Source of the DNA: Stephanodiscus triporus
Lineage: Eukaryota > Bacillariophyta > Thalassiosirophyceae > Thalassiosirales > Thalassiosiraceae
Reading direction: 5' to 3'
Assembly (NCBI GenBank): GCA_036939755.1
Contig: JALLAZ010000126.1
Coordinates: 1 to 22,663 of the forward strand
Length of the DNA: 22,663 nucleotides
A program made the translations under genes and the position numbers. The first letter of the stretch is position 1. Each line of letters starts with the position of its first letter. Positions 9,801 through 19,637 of the stretch are shown here, one piece after another. The notes below the pieces were generated by a model, which ran no database searches, was not told where the DNA came from, and saw only the letters and a program-made list of their open reading frames with translations.

Positions 9801-10562
9801 AAGGACAAATATGTACTCTATGACGGCCTATTACCTAAGATGAGATTCATTGATGGAAATGAACGATTTAGCAAAGGTGGTGATTTTGTTGTTTCGTCAT
9901 TATGGTATCTTAGAACTCGAAAGAGATTGTCCATACCATCACAAGTGAAGATTAAGATAGAACCAGATGACAAGATGGAAGCTGATGACAAGGTGCAATC
10001 TGATGACGTTTATGCAAGAAACAAATCTTCGTCCCCTTTAGGATTACCTGGAATAGCACAAACATCGACTGGAAGAAGACCTACCAATAAATCAAGCTCC
10101 AGCACTTCAAAACAAGAGAGAACAAGACCATTATCCAAGAGGAAACGTACTCCAAAGGTTCAATTTTCTCCCTCGGAAAACAATGAACAAAGGAAGCAAT
10201 CAGATCAGACTCAACCGATGACAAAGAGAAGGAGATATCCCATAGGGATGTCCATTGCAGAAGGTGCAACATTTGGATTAATTCCAAGTTGTAAACACTG
10301 CCATGGTATGATTCAGAGAAAACAGATGCGTGCAATTAGAAAGGTAAAGAGACTTGCTGGGTTGGGCTATGATATACAACACTATCATTTCTATTGCGTT
10401 AAGAAAGCGATAAATTCAAGGGAACTGCAACAGCTGATGGATGCAATAAAAGCGTCAGATTATGAGTTGGGTTCAAAATCAGCATGGGCAAGCAAAATTA
10501 ATGCAGGAGGAGATGCAAATGACATTAAAGGATTGCAATGGTTGTATGAGATGGAAAAATAG
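6843..10562 (+). CDS. Transposase with GCM-type zinc finger, DDE core, USP-like protease and PARP-like zinc finger
   Basis: Spliced model: 6843-8309 and 8388-10562, about 1213 residues, with a 78-nt intron (GTGAGT...CATAG). The frame joins as YYKFCN|VHFRRTVVRIK. Domains: Cys/His cluster at about 177-262 (CCLGIYKCPQPGC, CVLHS, CTATC, KHFGLHKHDH), like WRKY-GCM1 zinc fingers of transposases. A DDE-type RNase H fold follows, with likely acids D375 (FQTDTIEGW), D449 (SDFSAAEQ) and E581 (NDTNGQEGIGGW). A cysteine-protease region follows, with Cys698 in NTCPMDTTLMALF, a C-x2-C / C-x4-C-x3-C zinc insert, His952 (NHFRGVAV) and Asp968 (LYDG), arranged as in C19 ubiquitin hydrolases. A basic low-complexity linker follows. 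A final CKHC...HYHFYC finger at about 1124-1159 resembles PARP-type zinc fingers. No stops or frameshifts interrupt the frame, so the element may be active. The start is uncertain: 6843 is the first in-frame ATG, and another lies at 6867. Confidence 0.8.
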
Positions 10563-10591
10563 GACTAATATGAATAAATGTTAGATTACCA

Positions 10592-10819
10592 AAATATGCA
10601 TGGTTTTGCATCAGAAAAAGTACTAACGCACCCATTCAAATCTGCTCCAGTTCGACAAAAAAATGTCACATAAGAGATGACTAACCATGTAACATCGACA
10701 TGTATCTATTTGTGCATGCTATGGCAACCCAAATATGCATGGTTTTGCATCAGAAAAAGTACTAACGCACTCATTCAAATCTGCTCCAGTTCGACAAAAA
10801 AATGTCACATAAGAGATGA
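10592..10819. repeat. Subterminal direct repeat, right side of transposon
   Basis: Two nearly identical copies of about 89 nt lie at 10592-10680 and 10731-10819. Each contains TGGTTTTGCATCAGAAAAAG, ACTAACGCAC and AAATGTCACATAAGAGATGA. I saw one clear substitution (CCCATT versus TCATT context). The high identity suggests recent duplication. They lie between the transposase stop and the right terminal repeat. Confidence 0.88.
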
Positions 10820-10919
10820 GAGATGACCACTCTGCACCCAACAAATCGATTCTTGTTCTTACGAGATCATGGTGTGTTGGGATGGGGATTGTTGCCTCCC
10901 AAAAAAAACGTACTAGTTC

Positions 10920-11061
10920 CTACGTAGAAATACTACGGTGGTACCCCATAAAAATTCCCTTACTGCATACAAAACGTAGAGAATTATTTGTGCATGTCAT
11001 TTTGTGCATGTCAAATTGACATGCACAACAACATGCACAAGATTACATGCACAATTCACCT
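10920..11061 (-). repeat. Right terminal inverted repeat with TGTGCATG arrays
   Basis: This is the inverted partner of the left end. It has five TGTGCATG/CATGCACA copies between 10989 and 11053 and a near-palindrome at 11002-11028 that differs from the left one by one central A. The outer end is ACAATTCACCT. A further single TTTGTGCATG copy lies inside at about 10709. Confidence 0.85.
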
Positions 11062-11208
11062 TTACCCACAATAGGGGTTAAACTCGTACATCTTTTAGCT
11101 GTAGAGGTTAAGTTAAAAGAGCTCAATAACTCATTCTCTGTTAAGTCCCAACCGCCCCGGAAGTAAATCTCTACTTTACTCCCCCCTATCAATCTCGTTC
11201 CATAAATT

Positions 11209-12204
11209 ATGGAGGAATCAAAGACGCGAACAGGATCAGAACCTGAACCGGCGCCGCTAGCCATAATGGGACGGTCGGTAGATATCTAACCAGTTTTTCC
11301 ACACCCATTTTTTGCATGAACCATCTGATGTTAATATTTGTTATAATAATCGCAGCTACTTCCCCTTCGATGACACCGGCATAAATTTTTTCGGCACTAC
11401 TCTTGTCATCAAGGAGATGCAAAACCACGCGAATGGAATAGATGGCGGTGGATCCGGACTCAATGTGTGGGATGGGTCGCTGCTGCTGTGAGTGTGATAA
11501 TTTCTCACCACGCCTCGAATTTGAATTCACCGCCTCAACATTTTTCTTTCTAGAGCAAGGTATCTAGAAAGAAGACCGGAGTTGGTGAGAAACAAATCGG
11601 TACTTGAGCTTGGGTCAGGATGTGAGTAAACCAGTTGATCACCACAAATTTCTTGTTGCACATGATTATTGTTAACTGGGTTTTCATCATCGATTTCACA
11701 TCTTTCTTCGTCATGTTCCTTTTGTCAATATCAGGTGGTCTTGTTGGCTTATCTAGTGGTATAATTGGTGCCTACAAAGTTGTAATGACGGATTTGAAAT
11801 ACGCTTTGCCTTTAATGCTGGAAAATGTCAAGAGAAACGAATCATCTTGGCGGGGGATTGACAAAGGCAGCAAAACCATTGAGTGCAAAGAATGCGATTG
11901 GTTTCGTCCACCTCCAATCAGCGAGCTATTCAGCAATAACAACGGACCAGATGTTATTCTAGTAGCCGATTGTGTATGGTTAGCTCCTCTCATTGCACCC
12001 CTTCTACGAACACTTGAAACATACACTGATGATTCAACAACAGTGATTATCACATACCAACAGCGGGGTAAAGATGCACACGAGGAGTTTTGGGAAGGCA
12101 TCCACCACATGTTTGATGTGGTTGCAGTGGATACAGAAACGACAGTTGGGCTTGCAAAACCTGATGTATTCCATGTTCTTGAATGCAAGAAAATCAGCAC
12201 TTGA
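11209..12204 (+). CDS. METTL21-type protein methyltransferase (methyltransferase family 16), 4 exons
   Basis: Spliced model: 11209-11273, 11356-11487, 11554-11621, 11735-12204, 244 residues. Introns are 82, 66 and 113 nt; the last two have clear GTGAGT donors and CTAG or TCAG acceptors and restore DGSLL|LARYLERRPEL and VLELGSG|CGLVGL. The first intron (donor GTCGGT) is less certain. S-adenosylmethionine motif I is ELGSGCG (about 84-90), with NVWDGS before it and VILVADCVW (about 162-170) in the position of the family's post-II motif. These proteins methylate lysines on elongation factors, chaperones and similar targets; the substrate here is unknown. It diverges from the dioxygenase gene across the transposon, whose right end lies 148 nt upstream. 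It converges on the pseudouridine synthase with 76 nt between stops. Confidence 0.82.
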
Positions 12205-12280
12205 TGTAAAGCATGGAAATGACAAAATGAGATTATGTTAGTGCATCGTTGGACCGACAAAAGTCTACATGGAGAACCTG

Positions 12281-13677
12281 CTACGCAGAGGCAATGGAGA
12301 AATCCACAGACGATTCGAACGTAATTTTCTCTCCAGTTTTGGGCTTCGGGAATGTAAGCTTGTGCGCATGCAATCGGAGAGTTTTGGATGATTCGTTGCC
12401 GAGTGAAGATTTCCCCCCATTACCTTGTCCATCATCCACACACCATGCAATAGGTGAATCTCCGTACAACGAATCTCCTACTATACCACTCCCTATCTCT
12501 GCACAATGCAGTCGTAGCTGGTGTGTTCGGCCCGTTATGGGGTGCAACTCTAAAATTATCCCTTCCTTATCAAAGTCTTGATACACTTTCCAATATGTCT
12601 TACATTCCTTGCCACCTTCTGCTACTGGGATAACTTCCCACTTAATCCTCTCCGTACGCGAAGGAGCCAGTGGTACATCAATTGTTCCCTCACTCACATG
12701 ATGCTGATGGTATGGAGGCCAGTCTTTCACATGAGCTAAATACGTCTTCTGAACCATTTCTCTTTCTCTCCACGCACGACAAAGATACGATGCTGCTACT
12801 TGATTTCTTGCTACAACCATGATACCGGAAGTCTAGTTTTGATTCCAAATTTTAACAGTGCATTGAGAGCACCGTGCCAAATGAGTGATAGGTGATTTAT
12901 GATGACGTTGGGAGCAATTAAGAGCACAGCACTAACCTGACAATCAAGACGATGGACAACGTGTAATTTGGACTCAATGCTTTGGGAAGTGCATTCAGGA
13001 TCTCTTTTTTCCGCATTGCCACTGTCTTTTGACACAGTTGAGACGCAATTACTAAAGTCACCAAATCCAAGCATTCGAAGTTGACCTATTGCCGACTCCC
13101 AATCCGCTGTTGGCTTCGGTAAATTCATTAGACGCCTTTGTTTATGTTGGATGTCGGAGTATGCCAGATTGGCAATTTCCCTCATTTTCGACGATACAGC
13201 TGAATCTGTTTTTTGTTTCTTTTGCCGAGGCTCACATTCGACTCTATCATCACAAAGGTCTATAAGCGACGGAAGCAAGCGTCTGAAGTTCCGATGGCAA
13301 TACTTGACAAAAGTTTCCAACTTTCGTGGAACACCAGAGGGATTAGCCGAGGTGCCTAGATTACGAATGACTTCTCTCGCAGCAGCATACTCCATGGATA
13401 TTCCTTGGAAGTTTATTTGACCAGTGGCAGTAATAGTTGTTCCTCCACCATCTGCGCTCATCGACTGGATAGCTTTCACCCACGCTTCTTGGGCAGTCTG
13501 ACGATGAGACGTTGGCTCGCTATCAGTGTTGGCTCGAGGTCTTTCTTTCTCCGGTGGAGGCGGGTTGGCGTGACCAGGCACAGATCGCAAATCGCACGGT
13601 TTGTCAATAACGACTATGTCGTCATCTGAATATAGGACACGGATGGTCAAATGAGAGGGAACGTTGGGCAGAGACAT
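12281..13677 (-). CDS. RluA-family pseudouridine synthase, 2 exons
   Basis: Spliced model: 13677-12937 and 12832-12281, 430 residues. One 104-nt intron (CAG|GTTAGT...CTAG) rejoins the catalytic motif as VVHRLDCQ|TSGIMVVAR. The product should convert specific uridines in RNA to pseudouridine. The family N-terminal signature is VLYSDDDIVVIDKP, catalytic Asp245 lies in HRLD, and the downstream motif is ITGRTHQLRLH (about 346-356). About 200 residues separate the first signature from HRLD. This is longer than usual and includes a basic KQKK patch and a Trp/Arg-rich helical stretch of unknown role. The ATG at 13677 is the first in frame; the frame is open further up with no ATG. The target (rRNA, tRNA or mRNA) and compartment cannot be told. 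The gene starts about 170 nt from the retroelement and faces away from it. Confidence 0.87.
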
Positions 13678-13844
13678 GATGCTCCCGTGCCGTGCGCACT
13701 GGGTTCGTTTGCGGAGGAGGGAGGCAGGGTCCAAGGCACACTCTTTTTTGTTGGCAGAGGAAGGGGAGGAAGATCTTCCACAAGCACTCTACGTTTAGGA
13801 AGCTACGTACTTACGAGGTAGGAGTACGATATTAATATGTCGAC

Positions 13845-15066
13845 TACAACACCAACCCCCCACGAGGTTGGCTTACCCCCCGTCGAACCACCACCTTGGC
13901 CAAATCCCAACTATACACCATCAATCCACAGCAACATACAAACATTCCGCCGTCACTGGTTCTTCCTCCTCATTACTTCTTTGCTCCTCGTCAATGCCTA
14001 CGTGCAACCACCCCCTTTCACACCACCCCTTTTCACCTTCACCGCTTTTACCCTTACTCTCACACCCCTCACCCCTTTTTTCCACAAAACTCACCATACC
14101 ACGTCGACCACCTTCGCTCACGACCCTCACCCTCTTCCTGTTAATACACCAATTATAACACCACCTTTACCTACCACAACCCTTCTACCACGGCTCGATC
14201 ATGGTCAACCCCCACCCCCCTCCCCACCCCCCTCCCACCCTCCCATACCGATTCCCATGCAACCAACCCCTATTCCTCAACACCACCTCTCTTCTTTCGT
14301 ACACCTCCCCCTATGGCCTCCTCAGACTGACAATTACTCCGACAATTACTCCGACTTATTATCACTATTCTCCGCCATCACTACATGGACAACAAATTAC
14401 TCCGAACTATTCCCTACAATACCAATCGTACATACGTCACGGATGACACATTTCTCCGAAATATTACCTGAAGTATTATCAACCTGTGCATTAGGGACTG
14501 CACGGACACCTCAGACCCCCGGACTATTACCTACAATATTCTCCGATCGTGCTTTAAGGAACATCAAGACTGCTTGGACACCTAAAGTATTATCCGTCTA
14601 CGCTATCCATTGTGTCTTACGGACAATACAACTCACAAATTACGAGAAACGCGAAAAACAAAAAACAAAAAATATCTCCCTACTTGAAGTTGGGCTCCGC
14701 TTATCAACACACACCAAACAACGCGGCCACACCGCGACCTCCCACAAACAAAACCACACAAAATGCTTCAGCCACTACACAACAACAACACCACCTCTCA
14801 TCATCCCGCTCCCACCCTTACCATCATCTTATCTCACGACAACACCACGACCACCATCGTCCTCCCTCGCAACCGATGGACTCTCATCCTCGGCGTCTTA
14901 TTTGGCGTCTCCACCATTCATTCCTACGAAAACAACACCGCAATTATCACCGTTCCCGATCACACACGACTCTCCCTCCCCATCCTCCCTCATCACCACG
15001 CCCGAATCTGCCTCCCGCTACTCTTATACGTCGACGACACTATCCTTCTCAAAATCCCTTCATGGG
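13845..15066 (+). other. C-rich 5' leader of the retroelement
   Basis: This stretch is open in the ORF1 frame back to an ATG at 13837. The encoded sequence is Pro/Thr/Ser/His low complexity, and other plus frames are also open over long parts (for example 14612-15070). I read it as leader DNA that lacks stops because of its composition. Short repeats such as ACAATTACTCCG (two tandem copies near 14330-14355, with diverged ones downstream to about 14550) are present. ORF1 could still begin upstream of 15067. Confidence 0.45.
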
Positions 15067-18000
15067 ATGACGGACCCTACGGATAACACTCCATCCTCAC
15101 TCGCCAATTTAAATACTCTCCTTACGACCCTCATCGGTAATACCGACACGCAAGCACTCCACTCTATCCTCAATACCACCGATCCCACGATACGTTCCAC
15201 CCTCCTCCACGCCCTCCTCTACAGCCAAGAACAGGCCTCACCCATTACTCCACCCCCGACCCACCTTACCTCCCCCCCTCCAACAATAACAACTCCTGTT
15301 GCTAATACCGATGACGATGATCCCGAAGACTCTTTTATCCTTTCACAATCGGAAGTTCTACCACCCACGTTCTCCCCTCCACAGTCCAGGAACGGTATTA
15401 TCTCCTCAAGTGGACTCATTACTTCTTTCCTCGAAGAAAGACGCACCCTTCACGACAATGACCTCGCCATACAATCCCGGCGAATGGCCGATGGCCGCGT
15501 CTATACCCCTTCCGAAGCCAACAAGAGAATGCACGTCATCCTCAAGATCGCCATGCCCGCCTCTGCCAATTCTGATCAAGCACCCACTACCTCCACTCTC
15601 GAACCCGTTATTGACACCATCATCGACTCCCTAGCCTTCCCTTTCAAGGTTGATATCGTCGCATTATTCAATTACGACAAACCCATCAACAACGCCAAAC
15701 GAACAAACAGCACTTACTACAGCTTCGTTTATCTTTCACCACGATCCACACAAAAAGAACTCACTCCTACAGCCCACCATGACTATGCCCTCCTCTACGC
15801 AAGACTTGCAGATATCGTTATGGGACCCAATCAAGCCATACAACATATACCAACCTTACCTCCCATCTCCAACTTTCTCACGTTCTCAACCCCAAGTATC
15901 AACGACATTAACGAACGCCTTATGTTCCTCATAGACGGCGTTGGTCCCCGTACGATTCTCGGCCCCAACGAATGGGACAACACCGATTCCTATCGTCACC
16001 TTGGCTACCTCATCCTCATCGCCCTCAAGGAATGTTGGAAACGAAACTTACCTACCCGTCCCTTACCTGAAGAACTCCACCGCCTCCAAACACGAAATCA
16101 AATCCTCCACGTTATCTCCACCAAAAAGGTCCGTATGACAACACCAGAAAACACGCCCAAGGTCTACAACATGCTCGGCGTGGTCCTTACCACGACTGAA
16201 CCTCATGCTACCATACTCCGTGACGCTTTCACCGAGCTTTGCATCACCAAGAAACACCCCCTTCGACTATTTGGAATACTTAATCCTTTCGAAATCTACC
16301 TACACACTTTTCCTGACGCTACTGACCAGACTCGATTTCCCTCGGTCGTACTATCAACGCTCACAATCACCAACTCCACCAAGAACACCAATTCAAACAG
16401 GTCCGGAACGTCCGAATCCATCCCAAATTCCTCCAGCACCATCGCCATCTTACCCAATCAGTTCTCTGCCTCGACAACTGCATTGCAATTTTTTGTGACT
16501 TCTCTGCTGGACACAGCAACCTCCTACTTACTACAATCTTCACAGCAGGACGCACTACCTCCTATCTCAATGCTGACACCATCACCTCCAAGATTACTGA
16601 ACATCTCCGCCACGTTCTTGACCTCACACCATCCCCACTCCCACCATCCCAACCTCTCACTCCTACTACTCCACCCACCAATCCTTATACGAACCCAACG
16701 TATGCAAACAAAACACGCAAAAACACTTCTTCCTCTCCCCCAGGACGTATCCCTACCCAATATCCAGGCCGCGGCAGAGGACGCGGCAATGTCAACCCAC
16801 TACCTTTCCTGAATCCACAACATCAGATAATCACAGATCGTAGCCTCGGCCATCTCCGCCCTACAGCCCGCAACGTCCTCAACTTCAACATTACACCTAC
16901 AAAACGATACCATGCTATCATCAACGCTGCCGGAGGCATCGCATCGGCCAATGTATACCATATTGATTTTGATGGAGGAGGCCTACGCCACCTCACCTCG
17001 GGAGTATCTTTTGTCATCCACCAAGCCTTTGACACCTGGTCACAAGCCTTTGCTCACCTTCAATTCTTTTACCCACATGTCCGTTCCCAAGGCGACCTTG
17101 ATTATATGAATGCCAACTGTTGCCATGACACAAGCAACCTCAATAACCCTAGTCCACGAATCATTGCCCACGTCGGCCCATATCCACCCACAAATTCCTC
17201 CCACAATGAATGCTTCTACTACGATACCTTACCTCCCGCTGCCAAAGCTTTACGTTTAGCCGCAACCGAACGCCGAAAACTTCAAGGTCGCCATATCACA
17301 GAATCTTATACCTTCGAAGAAAAATCACCGCCTCAAGAAGATTCTACAATGCATGACCAACAATCTTGTCATTCGTCCAACCGTAATCCCACTTGCCCTC
17401 CCCATCCTACACACATCACAACAACACATTGTGATACTACCAACGATGACGACGACGACCATTCCTCTCAATCAGGCCTCCTCCTTGACAGCCAAGCCTC
17501 ATCACACAACCCATCCCCCCACAAACGCCGCCACACTACTCCCTCCACAACCTACATCTCTTTCACCGCTCCTATCGATGAAGATGTCGCAACCATCACC
17601 ACCACCCTCCTTCATGAACTCGACTCTGAACCATCCGACCAAACAACCCTCCACATCAACCACCTCCTCACATCAGATTCTCCTCCTCATCCAAAATTGA
17701 TCAACCACAAAGTCATCTTTGTTGAACTCACTCAACCTACGGCTCGAACCATCCAACGTATCATAACTATCATCTCTTCCATCTGGACTGACTCCTTCCC
17801 TACACGTACTACCAACAATCCAACCCTCTACGCTACCACCGATATCTCCCCAACACTATTCCACCCACATGACTGGCCAAGATACTGTCAAGTCACTTCC
17901 TGCCCCATGCACAACAACAGCAACCCCTTTATTCCAAACTCTCCTGAAGGCATGAATACTCTCCAACTGCACGTCCAACACATCCACAAAGATATTTTCC

Positions 18001-18425
18001 TCTCTCTCCCACCCGACCAACTCCTCAACATCGGATGGTCGCGATGTTGCCCAGCCTGTCCTACTTTCTTTCTCACCGCATCCGACCAAATTACATCACA
18101 CCAAAATCAATGTCCAACATATATCGACACTACAACCACACCCACAACCAACGCCACAACCAATACGAACGACCCTTCCCAACCACAAGTCCACAATTTC
18201 TCCAATGACCCCACCTGGGCCCTCGCTTTCAACATTTGCCCCCCTGACAAATATAACGATCTCAACGTCCTCATCAACAATACCGACGATTTTATGGATC
18301 CTGCTACCATCCTTCCAAACCTTTTAATGACAGTCTCACAATGGTGCCTCGACCGCACCACCCGCTCCACCACCCAAACCAATCCCACGATTACCACCGC
18401 GACTACCAACAACAAACATGATTGA
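15067..18425 (+). pseudogene. Retroelement ORF1, needs one -1 frame change
   Basis: Frame A is read from ATG 15067 (MTDPTDNTPSS) and has ordinary protein character to about 16340 (for example YNMLGVVLTTTEPHATILRD). It stays open to a stop at 16812. Frame B opens after a TGA at 16323-16325 and runs without a stop to 18425. It includes DNCIAIFCDFSAGHSNLLLT, an RGG-type stretch (PGRGRGRGN), acidic Asp runs and two Cys/His fingers near 17886-17985 (YCQVTSC...HVQHIH) and 18043-18113 (CCPAC...HQNQC). Frame B has no ATG before 17106. A shift of -1 between 16326 and about 16495 would join them. It could be an indel, a sequencing error or programmed frameshifting; a T6 run in CAA TTT TTT G at 16487-16496 is a possible slip site. 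The function is likely nucleic-acid binding, by analogy with other ORF1 proteins. Confidence 0.55.
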
Positions 18426-19616
18426 TTCCTTATCACTTTCATGCCCTGTTCCTGGTTGTTCCCGACACGGCTCCAACACAACCCACAAATTCAACTCCAA
18501 ATCCACACTGCTCCGTCACCTTAACCATGATGATCACCAACAAACTTTCCACCTCGCCGACCAAACAATTTGCTCTGAAGCCAACATATACTCCTGTTGC
18601 CATACCTCCTGCCCTACGGCCCCAACAAGATTCTTTCGATCCCTCGAGGAACTCACCCTACACAACACCACACACCACCCCCCTCCACCACCTCTCCCTG
18701 AACTCAGCTCCACACATATGCCATCAGTGCTCTCCTTACTCGATATATGCACTACCCATTTTCATTCCAACGCACCCATTGGCTCTCACAACTTATGGAA
18801 TCAAGGCATACCCTTTATTATGGCTCACACTGCCCACCATCCCCCAGACTTTCGATCTACCTGGCGACGACATCTCCGAAAATCAAACAAATCAAGATTT
18901 CTCCAACTCCAAGCCCACACAATTCACGCCATCTCTACGGCATATACACACTCTGTTGACTCCACCCCTTTTTGGTGGCTCTTATTCCACCTCGACATGC
19001 TTATCCTTGCGCCTTCCACTACAGCTGAACGTCATTCCAAGTCCATCCCACACACCATCCGAGACCGCATCAATTCCATCTTCTCAGGAGATATTGAATA
19101 CGTCTACTCTGTTGCAATGGCATGCAAACGCCACTCCCAAAATTCTAATCCCACATCCACTTCCCATGCCTCTACTGCACAACAAGCTGCAGACTCCGAC
19201 CAATTCCGAACTGCAATCGCCCGCTCAACCACCTCCACCTCCATCGCTCCCATTGACAATACCAACATCAACATTGTCCGCAAATTATACACACCACCAG
19301 TCCCAATCCAAAATTACCCCACCAAACCACCACCACCACAAACATATTCTTTACCTGGTGATATTTGCACCACTATCCTCCACGCCCATCGCCACAAAGG
19401 TGCAGGAGTCAACGCGGATTCCATTGACGCCTTTATAGATCTTGTCCAAGCTAAGCTCCCAAACATCTCCACCCACCTAAACTTTATCTTTAATCAAATT
19501 TACACAAACAACCTCCCACCTCCTATCAAACGATACTTTACTGATGTCTACCTTTTCTGCATCTACAAAGACCCACTTGATAAATCAAAATTACGACCCC
19601 TTGGAATCCCAACCGC
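18418..19616 (+). pseudogene. Retroelement ORF2: zinc fingers and start of reverse transcriptase, truncated
   Basis: The ATG at 18418 overlaps the ORF1 stop as ATGATTGA. Two C2H2-like fingers open the protein: Cys9/Cys14 with His34/His40 (CPVPGCSRHG...LLRHLNHDDH), and Cys60-65 with His82-87. Next come conserved-looking blocks TWRRHLRKSNKSRFLQLQ, FWWLLFHLDMLILAPST and SGDIEYVYSVAMACKRH, then the RT entry region PGDICTTILHAHRHKGAGVN, FIFNQIYTNNLPPPIKRYFT and LFCIYKDPLDKSKLRPLGIP. KLRPLGIPT corresponds to the first conserved block of reverse transcriptases (K-x-R-P-I). The catalytic YxDD block would lie downstream and is not present. Codons after the N belong to other DNA. As it stands the gene cannot make an active enzyme. 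Confidence 0.72.
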
Positions 19617-19617
19617 N
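19617..19617. other. Ambiguous base at junction of retroelement and XPF intron
   Basis: A single N interrupts the sequence exactly where retroelement RT coding sequence stops and XPF intron sequence (read on the minus strand) begins. This is the only N in the window. It could be a scaffold join or an unresolved base at a true insertion boundary. Confidence 0.9.
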
Positions 19618-19637
19618 CGCACTATTCTTGAACTCAC

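Larger units (their letters stand above)
6144..11061 (+). mobile_element. Autonomous DNA transposon, about 4.9 kb, long inverted ends
   Basis: The two outer ends are inverted copies beginning AGGTGAATTGTGCATGT (6144 inward; 11061 inward on the other strand). Inverted similarity continues inward in blocks: AATAATTCTC plus TTTGTATGCAGTA, then CTACGTAGGAA, then a 40-nt block at 6570-6609 matching 10821-10860 in reverse complement. One intron-containing transposase gene fills the interior. The flanks (GCGCGAGAG on the left, TTACCCACA on the right) show no target-site duplication. The terminal repeats, transposase type and single gene fit a Mutator-like or related DDE element of the WRKY-GCM1 zinc-finger class. 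The superfamily cannot be fixed without comparison. It lies between two divergently oriented host genes. Confidence 0.85.
13845..19616 (+). mobile_element. Diatom-type reverse-transcriptase element, 3' truncated
   Basis: From about 13845 the plus strand becomes very rich in C and A and poor in G, and this ends abruptly at the N at 19617. The segment encodes a long ORF1, a zinc-finger region and the start of a reverse transcriptase. It ends in the middle of the RT, right after LRPLGIPTA, so most of the RT, any nuclease and the 3' end are absent. The 5' boundary is inferred only from the composition change. No long terminal repeat was recognised. The element is probably a non-LTR-like or uncharacterised diatom retroelement. 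Confidence 0.75.

Noticed and set aside
11043..11530. Two minus-strand open frames near the right transposon end
   Set aside because: They run antisense to the transposon end and the first two methyltransferase exons, whose splice junctions and protein match are much better supported.
14612..15070. 152-codon plus-strand frame in the retroelement leader
   Set aside because: A low-complexity His/Pro/Thr shadow; no motif.
18422..19438. 338-codon open frame in another plus frame
   Set aside because: A Ser/Thr/Pro-rich shadow of ORF2 caused by the C-rich strand; the RT and zinc-finger motifs are in the other frame.
4371..19637. One giant XPF intron holding the intervening genes
   Set aside because: The intron would be 15 kb where others are 65-165 nt, and joining the two exons would still lack about 50 essential codons of the nuclease domain. 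The N in the interval makes a misjoin or rearrangement more likely.
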